A DNA stretch of 64,000 bases from Utricularia gibba (GCA_002189035.1 NEEC01000011.1:1364001-1428000), one strand, 5' to 3'. Positions 30,364 through 40,815 are shown, counted from the stretch's first letter. Made by a program: numbers and translations. The notes: generated from the sequence alone by a model not told the origin.

Positions 30364-30521
30364 TTATATTATGTTATATGGTAACATTTCCTAATTTAGA
30401 GTCATATTACAAATCCTAATGTTTCCATATTTCAATGGAAGTGAGTATATAAAAAGGTTGTTTTCGACAGGAATTCTTCACACGACTCAGCCTGAGCCCC
30501 TCTTGCCGACTTGTTTTTCCG
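30364..30521 (+). promoter_or_regulatory. Conserved RING-family promoter/leader, copy A
   Basis: A block beginning with the motif GGTAACATTTCCTA, then CCATAT, a TATA box TATATAAAAA at 30446-30455 and a leader with CTTCACACGACTCA precedes the ATG at 30522. The same order of elements precedes the copies at 38232 and 39539 and, reversed, at 52096. The TATA-to-ATG distance (76 bp) is the same as in copy B (77 bp), supporting a real ancestral promoter and start codon. Confidence 0.7.
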
Positions 30522-31241
30522 ATGCATCCCCTGGCCGCTCCTTTCGTGCCTGCGCCTTTCCCGATGAATATCCATGCTCCTCCATACGTGCCACTAAGTT
30601 TCAGGCAGTCCATGCTTCCACAGATATCTGAAGCTCCTTACGGGTTGGATCCCCTGGCCCCTCCATTCGTGCCTGCTCCTTTCCCGATGAATATCCATGC
30701 TCCTCCATACGTGCCATCAAGTTTCACACAGTCCGTCGTTCCACAGATTTCCCAAGCTACTTACGGGTTGAATCCTGACGCTCCACCCTTCGTGTCACGT
30801 TTCAGAGGCTTTTGGTGCTATGTGCTGATTCCTCGTAGTGAGAGTATTTCCTCCGATGAAGAACCCGAGGTTCTGGACAAACCCATCGTTGAGGGCCATG
30901 AGGTTGGTTCGAACCAGAGGAGCAGCGAGACGGAGGACGCGGCCTTCGCGGAGGAGATCGGCGAGGAGGAACCTGCACATGACGAACATCAGGAAAAGTT
31001 GCTGAGGAGGTATCAGAGGATACTAATGGAGAGCATGACACTGAAGAACAACTGGGAAATTGAAGCCATTGATGAAGACGGGCAGTCCAACATCTGCGTC
31101 GTTTGTCAGGAGGGCCTCTGCGACGGCGGCATGATCGGAATCCTGGACTGCCAACATCAGTTTCATTCCGCATGCATCAAAAAATGGCTGGAAGCTAAGA
31201 GCAAATTCCCCTCTGTCGCACAAGAGTCAAGGTTTCTCTGA
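30522..31241 (+). CDS. RING-H2 family protein, copy A, with broken RING
   Basis: A single frame of 239 residues. Residues 1-41 and 42-82 are a perfect-length tandem repeat (123 nt each) rich in Pro, Ala and Phe, with APPYVP-type motifs; a third partial unit follows. Then come an acidic region (SSETEDAAFAEEIGEEEPAH) and a helical EKLLRRYQRILMES. The C-terminus begins a RING-H2: NICVVC, then LDCQHQFHSAC. The last Cys pair is missing: the KCPLC seen in copy B reads KFPSV here, from TGC to TTC plus loss of one C in a C-run at about 31206-31212. The protein then ends at SRFL. An intact family member would be an E3 ubiquitin ligase; this copy should not fold a two-zinc RING. No introns are evident. 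Either a dying gene or one with a base-call error on top of a real substitution. Confidence 0.7.
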   Translation: MHPLAAPFVPAPFPMNIHAPPYVPLSFRQSMLPQISEAPYGLDPLAPPFVPAPFPMNIHAPPYVPSSFTQSVVPQISQATYGLNPDAPPFVSRFRGFWCYVLIPRSESISSDEEPEVLDKPIVEGHEVGSNQRSSETEDAAFAEEIGEEEPAHDEHQEKLLRRYQRILMESMTLKNNWEIEAIDEDGQSNICVVCQEGLCDGGMIGILDCQHQFHSACIKKWLEAKSKFPSVAQESRFL

Positions 31242-31378
31242 ACCGTCGTCGTTGATCACCATGTGGGTGGATATTCTTGCAATCAAATCTAGGGATGACA
31301 TTCCGGTTTCAAACCACAAACTACAATACAGCAATCAATAACAGAATTTGCAAAACAAGGAAATGTGCAGACAATTAC

Positions 31379-32020
31379 CGAGCTTTGAAAGCCCACTAGA
31401 AACCAAAGCATCCGCTGACCAAAAAAAAATCGGTGTGTTGGAACAAGGAATGAAAAGGATATAGCAAAGGCACTTCCCGTAAAATTTTGAGGAGATTCTA
31501 CTGTTGTGAAAGTCGATTTCAATACAAGAGACTGCAGAAGATGTTACAAACCTGTTTCCCTGATCATCTTTTCGTCAACGTGACACGCTTTGAAAATGAT
31601 TCCAACTGTTCCACCTGAAAAATGAACCCCACAAAAGGCAAAATGAGAAGAGATTGTGCTTTCCTCGACGACTCGAGTGCAACAACATTAAGAGAACTGA
31701 GTACGCAATGGACAGAAATCATTTCCAGAGCCTCTAGCTTCAAAAGATAGAGGGATGAGGAACACCGGCAAAATGTGGTAGAACCCAGAAGACGGTTTCC
31801 AGAAGCATCATTTTCAACAAATGGATGACAACAAAAAGTACATCGACGTAACAAAAACCATCGCGCAGTCATCATGATTCTGCACAACCCAGAACACGAT
31901 TCACCCCCCATTTGAGGAGTGGCCACAAGCCCATTTGCCAACAAACTCCTACTCAAAAATTCTCCATCGTGGGAATTGCTGGAGGATGATTATCCAATGA
32001 AGGACTCCGAGAACCCTCGC
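31379..32020 (-). pseudogene. Alpha-galactosidase (GH27) N-terminal fragment with introns
   Basis: Three exon remnants are in the right order: about 31906-32020 (SRSLLANGLVATPQMG), 31552-31614 (WNSWNHFQ ... VDEKMIRET) and 31379-31414 (ADALVSSGLSKLG). Together these match the GH27 start GLGxTPPMGWNSWNHF...DEKMIRETADALVSTGLxKLGY. The last two exons keep GT-AG borders and matching phases, so this is a genomic fragment rather than a retrocopy. Extra Gs after CAAATGG, a frameshift between WNHFQ and VDEKM, and a TGA/TAA upstream disable it. The catalytic domain downstream of KLG is absent. It abuts the 3' flank of RING copy A on the opposite strand. Confidence 0.8.
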
Positions 32021-32349
32021 ATGGCCTCACCTCCAGAAAAATGCGAGTTTCATGAAGACTGTCGTAGCTCCGAGAAGACCAACACACTCATTCGAGAACT
32101 TGGGTCTTATTGCGCTGGACAGAAGCCCAACACAGACTTCACGAGTGTTGGACTCACGCCCCAGCTCACCCACCCAAGCCCACAGCCCAAAACTACATGT
32201 ACATAAAGACAACGCCGGCAACGCCTCTTCCAACCGATGTATGAGTTAATTAGTATTTTACATGTGTTAGAGTTTTTTATTTATAATTTATTTAAACTTT
32301 TTTTTTCTAATTTTTAAATTACTTTAATTTTTTATTTTTATTTGCAAAA

Positions 32350-32820
32350 TATCTTAGATTTTAGGGCTGAATTTGGTAAATTAATGGGTTGGAAGAGAGA
32401 GATTGACAAAATAGCATAACTTTTGGTTTTATTGATATTTTAAATTAGCTATAACTTTTCATTTGTAATTTACTGGAACTTATTGTTCTAATTTGTAAAT
32501 TACTTATTTTTTATTTTTCTTTATAAAATGATTTAGATCTGGAAATTCATTTGTATATAGTGCAAAAATAAGTTTAATACCACAAATTATATTTTTTTTA
32601 TGAAATCTATATTTTTTTATGTTTAAATAATATCCTAATTTTTATTTTCATTTATAAAATACAACATTTTTATTAAATTCTAAGTATTATATAATAATAA
32701 AAATCTACTTTAAATTAATATTGAATTCCTAATTTAATAGAATTATAAAATATCTATTAATTCACTTTTTTAAAAAAATATTGGATTGGTTGCCTAATTT
32801 AACAAGCAACACTAGGGTTC
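32350..32820 (+). repeat. Left terminal inverted repeat
   Basis: Matches 36813-37300 in reverse complement over about 450 bp with small gaps. The inner edge is clear at ATTGGATTGGTTGCCTAATT-type sequence near 32790-32820; the outer edge merges into further related AT-rich sequence back to about 32250. Confidence 0.75.
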
Positions 32821-34144
32821 TTTTTGCTATCTAACCATACTTTCATTGATACATTTTGAAAACTAACCATACTTTTTAATTTATTAAATATTAATCATTA
32901 TATATTCATTTTGTAAATTAATAAATAACAATGCATGTATTTTTATTTTTTAATTAATTTCTACTTACATATATAAATAGTATAATATAATTATTTTAAA
33001 CTTTTAAAATATAAATAATTATATTTTTAACATTTATTCAATATTCAATACATTTATAAGGAATAAATTTATTTTATATAACACAATAAAAATATGAATT
33101 TATCATTTAGTATAATATAATGGAAACTTACAATTAAGAGTAGTTTATATTTAGGAAAAAACCTTGATTTCATATTTCATTTGAAAATTAGTTATGTTAG
33201 ATTGCTTTATTTGTAAATTACCCTATATTTTCAGTTTTTAAAATATTTTATTATACAAATAATTTAAATATTACTTTTTAATATAATAAGATATTTATGT
33301 ACCAACATATTTTCATTATCAAAAAATCAATTTTCTTTGATTAATAATCTTTCACTCAATATATTTATTATATATGAAACATATAAAATTAAATGTTTTT
33401 TTAAAAAAATTCGAAATAACATAAATTTAAAAAAAAATTATTCACAGTGTGACTTGAATATTTTTATAAAATGAATAAATAAAATCTAAAAAGCTATATA
33501 CAACATATTTAAAAACTAAATAATTTCACATAATTCATAATATTTATTACTCCATAACAAAACTGTTATTGTTATTGGTGAATAAAAATATATAACATAT
33601 TTACAAATATCTACAATCGTTATTATCATTTACAATTTATACTTTTCATATAATAAATTAAATTTTAATGAATATAAACATGAGTGCTTATAAAGAAAAA
33701 AATGATTTATTATAAAATTAAAATATTTCGAGTTAAAATATAATAAATAAAAAATATTATCAATTTTGATTAAACATATGATTTTAATTTTTTCATAATC
33801 AATATTAAATATGGGTAAACTATTTCTTAAATAATAAAAAATAGCTAATTTGATGTAACAATAATGAAAAGAAAATTAATTCAAGTAAACTATTTTTTTA
33901 CTTAAATTTTTAATAAAAAATAGCTAATTTGATGTAACAATAATTTATAAATTAATTAAAATAATGAAAAGAAAATTAATTCAAGTATGAAAAACGATTA
34001 AAACATAAAGTATAAATGATGTAATACAAATAATAGTATTCAAAAGATTAAAATGAATGTCTAGTTTTAAAAAAAATAACAATAATCAATATATATAATG
34101 CTCAATAATGCGTTTATAGATTTGTCAATGTGGATTAGTCTCAT

Positions 34145-35370
34145 CAATTGGCTTCTGACCGAACTAGAATTCGCTGACGTAACTTCCCACATCATCCGCA
34201 TCTAGAACACCATGAAGGAATAACTGAAAGACATTGTAAGGGCAAGCAAATTGTCCATACCTTCAGTGCAATTCTATGAGATATGAAATATTACATTATT
34301 AACCTATAAAAATTGCATTAGAGAGATTTATAGAAAAAAAAATTTAAAAAAAGAAATTTAATAAACAATTAAAAGTTACTTACTGGATTTAAAATCGATT
34401 TATACGGAGAGTCATCTATTAGCAATGTGTTGATAGAGTTGTATTTGTCTTCAAATATTTCATTCTCCCAAATATACCGTAGAAGTTTCAACTTCATGGT
34501 ATCAAATGCGTTGTCGAACCGCCTCTCGAAAGTGATTATGCAATTGCTTTGATCTCATAAAAATACCAAATTCTGTTTGATATTATCTCCAAAAATTTAT
34601 TCTATTAATAACTTGAGTATATCCCTATCACCAAAAATACTATTAATAATTGAATACAAAATAAATTAATTTAATTGCATAATACAATATTTAAAAAATG
34701 ACTTACATTCCCCTCAATGACCATATTTCTACCTCAAAATTTGTCATACACCACTTCAAAAAGGATCTAGAATATGGTATTAAATACATTAAAAACAAAA
34801 ATGGTTAATTTTATATGTATTTTAAAAAAATGAAACAAGTAAATATACTAACCTACTCATCCCTTAATCATAATTGGAGGCATATGGTCTCGTCTATTCC
34901 TACGATATACGACATTGGCTAGTACCCCATTAATATCTAAAACAAGTAACTTCCGACATGTCATGGAAAAATAGCAAGGTTGCACAATCAAGCTTTCAAT
35001 TCTTTCTTCGTAATTACGAAAAGTACTAATCAATCTTTCTATCTCTGATTGTGCCTCCAATATCTCCAATTGTAGCATTTGTACTTACAAATAAAATAGT
35101 TAATCATTTAAAAATAAGTAACATACCATTTCGGGTAAGGTGTCAATATGTGTGGGAGATGAAGTATCATAAGGCTCTGGAACGTCTCGTGAGACATTTT
35201 CCACATTCCGAATTTCTAAAGATTGTTGTCGTCGAGATGCAATCTTTTTCCTGCCACACCAAATACGCCTAGTACTTCGAGTGTCCATAAATGGTGATTC
35301 AACTTCTGATAATTTTAATTGTTTACCATGAACCAAGATAATCAAAGAAACTTTTGACGCTTCATCTAAT
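34145..35370 (-). pseudogene. FCP1/NIF-type (HAD) phosphatase remnant inside the TIR element
   Basis: Reading toward lower coordinates the pieces occur in family order. They are CRKLLVLDINGVLANVVYRR (34920-34960; the LVLDxNG active-site block of plant FCP1-like phosphatases), FLKWCMTNFEVEIWSLRG (near 34715-34770), DQSNCI (near 34545) and NTLLIDDSPYKSILNP (34385-34435, the second catalytic DDSP block). The last piece is GVLDADDVGSYVSEF then FGQKPIDE (34150-34215), like the family C-terminus. In-frame stops (for example TGA where Trp is expected before DQSNCI, and TAG in SEF/FGQ) and AT-rich drift show decay. An upstream Ser/Arg-rich ORF (35100-35345) may be its N-terminal part. Interpreted as a captured host gene. 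Confidence 0.75.
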
Positions 35371-36034
35371 TCATCGACACCTTCATAAAAAAAAACATGG
35401 TAAATTTAACTAATATAAATCAATCAAAATAAAAAAATTAACCGAAAATTAAAAAATACTAAAATAGATTAAATTATAACATTACTATAATTAAAACATA
35501 CCTTCAACAATTCAGACTGAATCGAAGTCTCCAATTATTCCTCTAGGATTTCGAATTTGTGTACTCATTCATGTTATCATCCATATGAAACTCATCCACC
35601 ATGTACCATAAGATACTTGTAATCCTTCAATAATAATAGAAAAATCTTGCTTGCAAGTGATAGAAAACCGGTTTGAAGTTGTAACTCGGTTGCAAAAGAT
35701 TTGACTGAAAAATGCACTTAGTGAATTTAAAATACGAAATATTAAATAGAAAATAGTAATGTTAACAAATAGAAAGAAATTAGAGAATTTAACCAATACA
35801 AGAATGTGAAGATTCAATTCTAACTATAACACGACGAAGACTCCCAAAAAAGATAAAATGGTGCATCCAAGTCTTGTGTTGGATAAATGTTACATCTCTC
35901 ACTAGTTTGTTCGTTCACGTTGAACCTTCAATTTGCAATTGTAAAAAAGTTCATGCAATTTTATATCGCAACTTATCAAAGAAAACCTCAAATTTTTTCT
36001 AAATTTCATCTAGAGCATGACTACTAGAAGTCCC

Positions 36035-36361
36035 CTACCATCGTGGGTTTGGTTTAACGAACAATTCAATTCCATACTCCGAATAGGTAAGTGATAAAAT
36101 ATAACGTATTACGTCGGTACTTGAAATCTCCGTAAAATTTGCATTTCTGGATTCCGCATCATAAAATTTTGCATTTAAAGTAAATTGAAAATTTAAGGGT
36201 GATATTTGGAGGATCTCACCTATAATTTTAATAAGTTTATTAAGAGTTGATGTGCATTTAATCTTGATGATTTTCATAGGATCTGTATCGTATGCAACGT
36301 ATCCATATGCATTTTGAATTACATTTTCTTTGTATAACAGTTTGACAAGAATCTTACTCAT
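36035..36361 (-). pseudogene. MuDR N-terminal-like ORF inside the TIR element
   Basis: The 108-residue ORF begins MSKILVKLLY and has KIIKIKCTSTLNKLIKIIG, a FTEISSTDVIRYIL block and ends in ELFVKPNP. This follows the pattern of the N-terminal domain of MULE proteins (V.V.Y.G...V.Y...L...I......I.DD.DV..F...ELFV). The frame after the stop continues HALDEI and KKFEVFFDKLRYKI with stops, as expected for a decaying transposase. No catalytic DDE core was found. The family call is a pattern judgement. Confidence 0.5.
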
Positions 36362-36812
36362 TATATTTTAATGAAAAAAGAAATTTCAAAGGAGAAATTA
36401 ATGAAAAAAATTACTTTAAATTGAAATACAATACCTATTATATGAGATTGCCAAATTCCACTTAAAGATAGCACCACTTGTAATCGAGAAGTTGAGAAAA
36501 AAGTAACACGATTTATAGTAAGTAAGACTTTTAACATAAAAGATGAGAACAAATATTTTATATTATATGATTGTGATTTATAAAGAATAATATGAAGATA
36601 AGTCATGGAAGATAGTGAGAACGGATATCATAAAAACCAAATGAATTATATAAATTTCAATTTGTATTTTAAATCTTTTTAAACTTTTTTTCTTATATAA
36701 TATTTAATTTTTTTATTATCTCATATTTCAAAGATATTACTTTAAAAAATTTATATACAAAAACCACATTAATAAAATGAAATAACTGAATATTTTAAAA
36801 ATCCATAGCTGG

Positions 36813-37400
36813 GCGCTGCTTGTTAAAATAAACAATCAATCCAATAATTTTTTTTAAAAAAGTGAATTAATAGATATTTTCTAATTTTATTAAATTATGA
36901 ATTCAATATTAATTTCAAGTATATTTTTATTATTATATAATAGTTGAAATTTAATAATAATTAAAATTTAATTAAAATATGGTATTTTATAAATGAAAAA
37001 TGAAAATTAGGGTATTTTGTAAATATAAAAAAATTAAGGAATTTCATAAAATAAAATATATAATTTGTGATATTAAACTTATTTTCGCATTATTGTATAA
37101 ACTAATTTATAGATCTAAGTCATTTTATAAAGAAAAATAAAAAATAAGTAATTTACTAATTAGAACAAAAAGTTTCGATAAATTGCAAATGAAAAATTAT
37201 AATGCATATAAAATATCAATAAAATAAAAATTTACAGTATATGTCAATGTCTATCCTTTGATACATGTATTTACCAAATTTAGCCAAAAAGTTATGATAG
37301 ATTGCAAATGAAAAATTGTAATCTATGTAAAATATCAATAAAATAAAAGTTACGGTATTTTGCCAACTTCTTTCCTATGACACACGTATTTAGCAAATTT
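36813..37400 (-). repeat. Right terminal inverted repeat with internal tandem duplication
   Basis: It is the inverted partner of 32350-32820. Its outer part is duplicated in tandem: 37185-37300 and about 37300-37410 both carry GCAAATGAAAAATT, AAATATCAATAAAATAAAA and ACCAAATTTAGCC-like or AGCAAATTTCACC-like ends, with a period near 120 bp. Confidence 0.7.
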
Positions 37401-38061
37401 CACCACATATCTATTTTTCCGTACTAATACCCCCTCTAATCTATCAGTTAGGAAGCTTCTCTCTCAAAATTCTCCAATATTTCTCAATTTTTTAAATGAA
37501 AAACAGCTGATGCAATCAACAAAAGAAGTAGAAGCGATGAAAGTCTTCGCATATACTCCTTACCGAACTAGTTGGACACACAGAAAATAATAAATATCAC
37601 TAAGATAGCTTTAAAGTGCTGCTTAATAGATTGTATTTATTATTCAAATATAATATATATTAACTAGTTTAACAGTATATGCATATTTTATAAAATATAT
37701 AAAATACTTTGTTTTAATATTTTAAAACTCACGTTTTTGTTGAAAAAATCAAATTTTTAATTATTTATTTTAAATATAAATAAATAATTTATTTATATAT
37801 TTTATTGATAAATTCACATTATTGATCAATTGTGCGTTGCGGTGTTCTTTTTTTATGATTGTATTTATTGATCATTAGATTTCCATGAATGTTGGAAGAT
37901 GTAATTTTGGCACGTGTATTGATTTTTGTCTTTTTATTTCTATTTTTTATTATTCATTCTTCATAAAATCATGAAGATGTAGTTTTTATGTAGAATTACG
38001 ACCCATTAAGCGCTAATGAAATCCTAATTATATTATATAATATTTTAATTATATTATATTA

Positions 38062-38231
38062 TATGTCAACATTTCCTAGTTTAGAGTCATATCCGTATCT
38101 GATTGCTAATCCTAATGATTCCATATTTCAGGGGAAGTGAGGCACCTGAATCCTTATAAATAGGGTTGTTTTTGCCAGAGTAACTCTTCACATGACTGAG
38201 CCTGAGCCCCTCTTGCCGACTTGTTTTTCCG
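38062..38231 (+). promoter_or_regulatory. Conserved RING-family promoter/leader, copy B
   Basis: It has the same GTCAACATTTCCTAGTTTAG-type block, CCATAT, a TATAAATA box at 38155-38162 and the CCCCTCTTGCCGACTTG leader as copy A. The 77-bp TATA-to-ATG distance is preserved. Confidence 0.7.
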
Positions 38232-38417
38232 ATGGATCCCCTGTCCACTCCTTTCATGCCTGCGCCTTTCCCGATCGGAATCCTGGACTGCCAACATCAA
38301 TTTCATTCCGCATGCATCAAGAAATGGCTGGAAGCGAAGGACAAATGCCCCCTCTGTCGCAAAAGAGTCAAGGTTTCTCTGAACGTCATTGTTGATCATT
38401 GTTTGAAATCCCTTTGA
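38232..38417 (+). CDS. RING-family copy B: 61-residue in-frame deletion fusion
   Basis: The frame starts MDPLSTPFMPAPFP like copy A and jumps directly to IGILDCQHQFHSACIKKWLE, then KCPLCRKRVKVSLNV. It therefore lacks the second repeat, acidic region and first RING Cys pair, but keeps the second half of the RING-H2 (Cys-x-His-x2-His-x2-Cys ... Cys-x2-Cys). The join at 38273-38275 is a GAT found at both equivalent places in copy A (30563-30565 and 31133-31135), so a 570-bp, 190-codon deletion at 3-bp microhomology explains it. The promoter and start are preserved, so a microprotein could be made; whether it is used is unknown. A half RING cannot bind two zinc ions in the usual way. Confidence 0.6.
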   Translation: MDPLSTPFMPAPFPIGILDCQHQFHSACIKKWLEAKDKCPLCRKRVKVSLNVIVDHCLKSL

Positions 38418-38465
38418 TTACCAGATTTGTTCATCTGATGAGTTCCATGTATCATGAGATGAAAA

Positions 38466-39730
38466 TTTGGCACATGAATTTGATTTTCTCCTCGTCTATG
38501 TCTTTTTTTTTTTTATTAATTGTTATCATTATCCATAATAAACATTAATGATGCAATAAAATCGTTTATAGGGACTTTTTGTGTGATCTTAATTTAACAA
38601 ATAGTCACCTAATGTCAAGTTTTATCATCACCCAATAGCATGTTGATACAAAATAAATCAGACTTATCAATAATGATCAATACTTGAACCTCCTTATAGT
38701 TAGTTTATAATTATCAGATTTTCCAAAATATAATTTACATTTAGTATGTCTTTTTTTTTCCATTTTTTATCCTATTTATTTTTTGCACATAATTTCATGA
38801 AACCGGATAATCAGTAGTTACTCTTACTCGAAGGTCGTATTTAGTTGATGTGAATGAGATAAAATTAGTTTTAATTTATTTGAGTTTAAATAAAGTTGAT
38901 GTATTGAGATTAATATTTTAATTAGTATTTAGTTATTGAGATTAAGTGGTTTTAGTAAAAATAAGGGAGGTTAATCATGGATTTATTTAAACATATAACC
39001 TAAATATTTTATAATTTATAATTCTCTTTTTAAATCTATATAATCTCATAAAGATTAAGTCACCTAAATTATGGGTTTAAGTTTTTGAAAAAAAAAAAGA
39101 AAAAATATTTTTTAAATTCAGCCTGAAATATTTTTAATCATATATTAATAATAATAAGCATATGACCTATTTAGTACTATCAAAATAATGAAACTAAATA
39201 TTGAATTGATAAATTAATGAAATGGTGCAAAATCGATAAATTTATTGATGATGAATAAAGAAAAAATATTTTCTCAAATATTAAAATCATTTACTTTTTT
39301 ATTTAAAGTTTGTTTCCTTGGATATTAATCATCTCATTTTTTTATCAATAAATTTTAAAGTAGTCTGATCAAATTTGATTATGTAATAATATATGGTAAC
39401 ATTTCCTAGTTTAGTGTAATTATTCCTTATCTGATTGCTAATCCGAATATTTCCATATATGGTAACTTGGTTTCGCCAACGGAATTCTTCACACGACTCA
39501 CAACCTAAGCCCCTTTTATCGGCGATTTGATTTTCCGATGGATACGTACTTGCCTAGTTTCATGAAAGCCCCTTTTTGGATGAATCCCATTGCTCATCAG
39601 TACATTCCAAGTTCCGAAGCTCCTTATGGGTTGGATCCCTTGGCCTCTCCCTTCATGTCAAGTTTCAGTGTTTTGGTGCTATTTAAAATTTGTTGTAAAT
39701 CGTACATGAAAAAGTAAAAAAGATTAAAAT
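38466..39730 (+). repeat. Inverted duplication of 51862-53158
   Basis: About 1.27 kb matches the reverse complement of 51862-53158 with visible substitutions and small indels (roughly 90 per cent by eye). It covers the spacer after RING copy B, the conserved RING promoter and the N-terminal RING-family copy C. Confidence 0.88.
39539..39730 (+). pseudogene. RING-family copy C: N-terminal fragment only
   Basis: After the shared leader the frame reads MDTYLPSFMKAPFWMNPIAH, then EAPYGLDPLASPFMSSF, matching the repeat region of copy A. Similarity stops just after TTTTGGTGCTAT, where the acidic region should start. No RING follows. The mirror copy is at 51900-52096. Confidence 0.75.
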
Positions 39731-39849
39731 TTGATCATATAAAATATTGTTATAAATAATTTCTCAATCCCTAATATTCAATAGCCTTTTTCATAATTAT
39801 TATTTTAATCTTAAAAATCAATCAAATATATATGTAAAACACGTAAACA

Positions 39850-40080
39850 CTAATAGGTTTAAGATAAAAGGAATCAAAGTTACCACAGTGATTGAGTTGG
39901 GAACTTTGTACCCGACGGAATGGAAGGGGCAACCGTGTCACCAGAAGCCGACGAGGCTGGCCGTGCCGGTGATTAGATGGCTGCCGGCGGTGACTGTGGG
40001 ATGTAGTGTATGAAAAATGACGGATTTACCCATCACCTAGAGACTCCGAAGTAGAAGTACGCGAACTGCAGGGGATTCAA
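39850..40080. other. GC-richer island of unknown origin
   Basis: A short GC-rich stretch between AT-rich flanks contains an open + frame (GTLYPTEWKGQPCHQKP then TRLAVPVIRWLPAVTV) that ends in TGA near 40010. It looks like the end of a coding exon, but I do not recognise the family and no further exons were found. Confidence 0.3.
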
Positions 40081-40142
40081 TTTTGACTTGTTCCTGGAAC
40101 AACCAACACTAGCGTTGCAATTTTTTATTGGTGAAGCGTTAT

Positions 40143-40815
40143 TTATATTTCAATAGCATTTAAATAAATGAAAAAAAAACTACAAACAGACATATTTATT
40201 AAACTTAAAGGTATGAATATCACAGGCCTGATTCGTGTATCATAAATCGGGACAAATGAAACACAAGACCACACAAGACAAGGAAGCAGCAACACACTTT
40301 CTTTCGACATGAAACGAAACCACGACTTCGACTCATGAGGCTGGACGCCATAGGCGGCCAAAATTTCTGCAACCTCAGCAGCTTCTGCAACTCAACAACA
40401 ACAAAAAAACTTCATTCCACATGCATTTTTCCATAGGTAGAATTATTTTATTGATAGGGAGACCTGTATCAGGCACTGTGATGATCTCCTCTTCTTCCCT
40501 TTCCTGCTCCCTCATGTAGTGGTCCTCTTCGCTCTTGGCCGCAAGGTAGCTGCCCATACCGCACAATGAAGAGTGAGGAACGAGGCATCACTATCAAAAA
40601 AACCCATGTACTGGAATGAATGTATACCCTCCGAGCCCGGCGGTGAGAATCAGAGACGGCGAGACCTTGGCGCCGGAGAGGCCGGCGGCGAGGGCGAAGG
40701 GCACAGTGAGGCCAACAGAGACCCCGATGATCACATCGCGCACGACCTGGTTCGCCGTGAAATGCTTCTCCTCATGGTGGTCGACGCTGCGACTTTTGGA
40801 AGGGGAAGGCTCCAT
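40143..40815 (-). pseudogene. VIT1: Vacuolar iron transporter (VIT1-like), truncated and mutated
   Basis: Three exons with GT-AG junctions and matching phases: 40628-40815, 40464-40549 and from 40384 down. The sequence starts MEPSPSKSRSVDHHEEKHF and continues VVRDVIIGVSVGLTVPFALA, LTAGLGGYLAAKSEEDHY, VPDTEAAEVAEILAAYGVQP, then HE. Family members read GVSDGLTVPF; the Asp essential for iron/proton transport in VIT1 (Asp43 in the eucalyptus structure) is Val here (GTT). The stretch between LTAG and LGGYLAAK (about 12 residues, normally IAEVAAGAISMG in membrane helix 2) is missing in frame. After QPHE the similarity stops and an unrelated tail runs to 40143, so the other membrane helices are absent. 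VIT1 loads iron into the vacuole; this copy cannot. Confidence 0.85.

Larger units (their letters stand above)
32350..37400. mobile_element. About 5-kb element with long terminal inverted repeats (Mutator-like candidate)
   Basis: Left arm about 32350-32820 and right arm about 36813-37300 are inverted copies. Shared blocks in mirrored order include GGCTAAATTTGGTAAAT-like, TTTTATTGATATTTTA, TCATTTGCAAT-like, GTTCTAATT, GTAAATTACTTATTTT, TTTATAAAATGA, AAGTTTAATA and CAATCCAATA. The interior (32820-36810) is AT-rich and holds, on the minus strand, a MuDR-N-terminal-like ORF and a decayed FCP1/NIF-type phosphatase. Long TIRs plus captured host sequence suggest a Mutator-like element, but no DDE transposase core is visible and target-site duplications could not be assigned. 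The outer limits are uncertain because both ends contain extra partial repeats of the same sequence. Confidence 0.65.

Noticed and set aside
31919-32206. 95-codon plus-strand ORF
   Set aside because: Overlaps the antisense of the alpha-galactosidase N-terminal remnant; the other strand explains the sequence.
37185-37410. Possible CRISPR-like or satellite tandem array
   Set aside because: Only two diverged units with period near 120 bp, explained as duplication inside a terminal inverted repeat.
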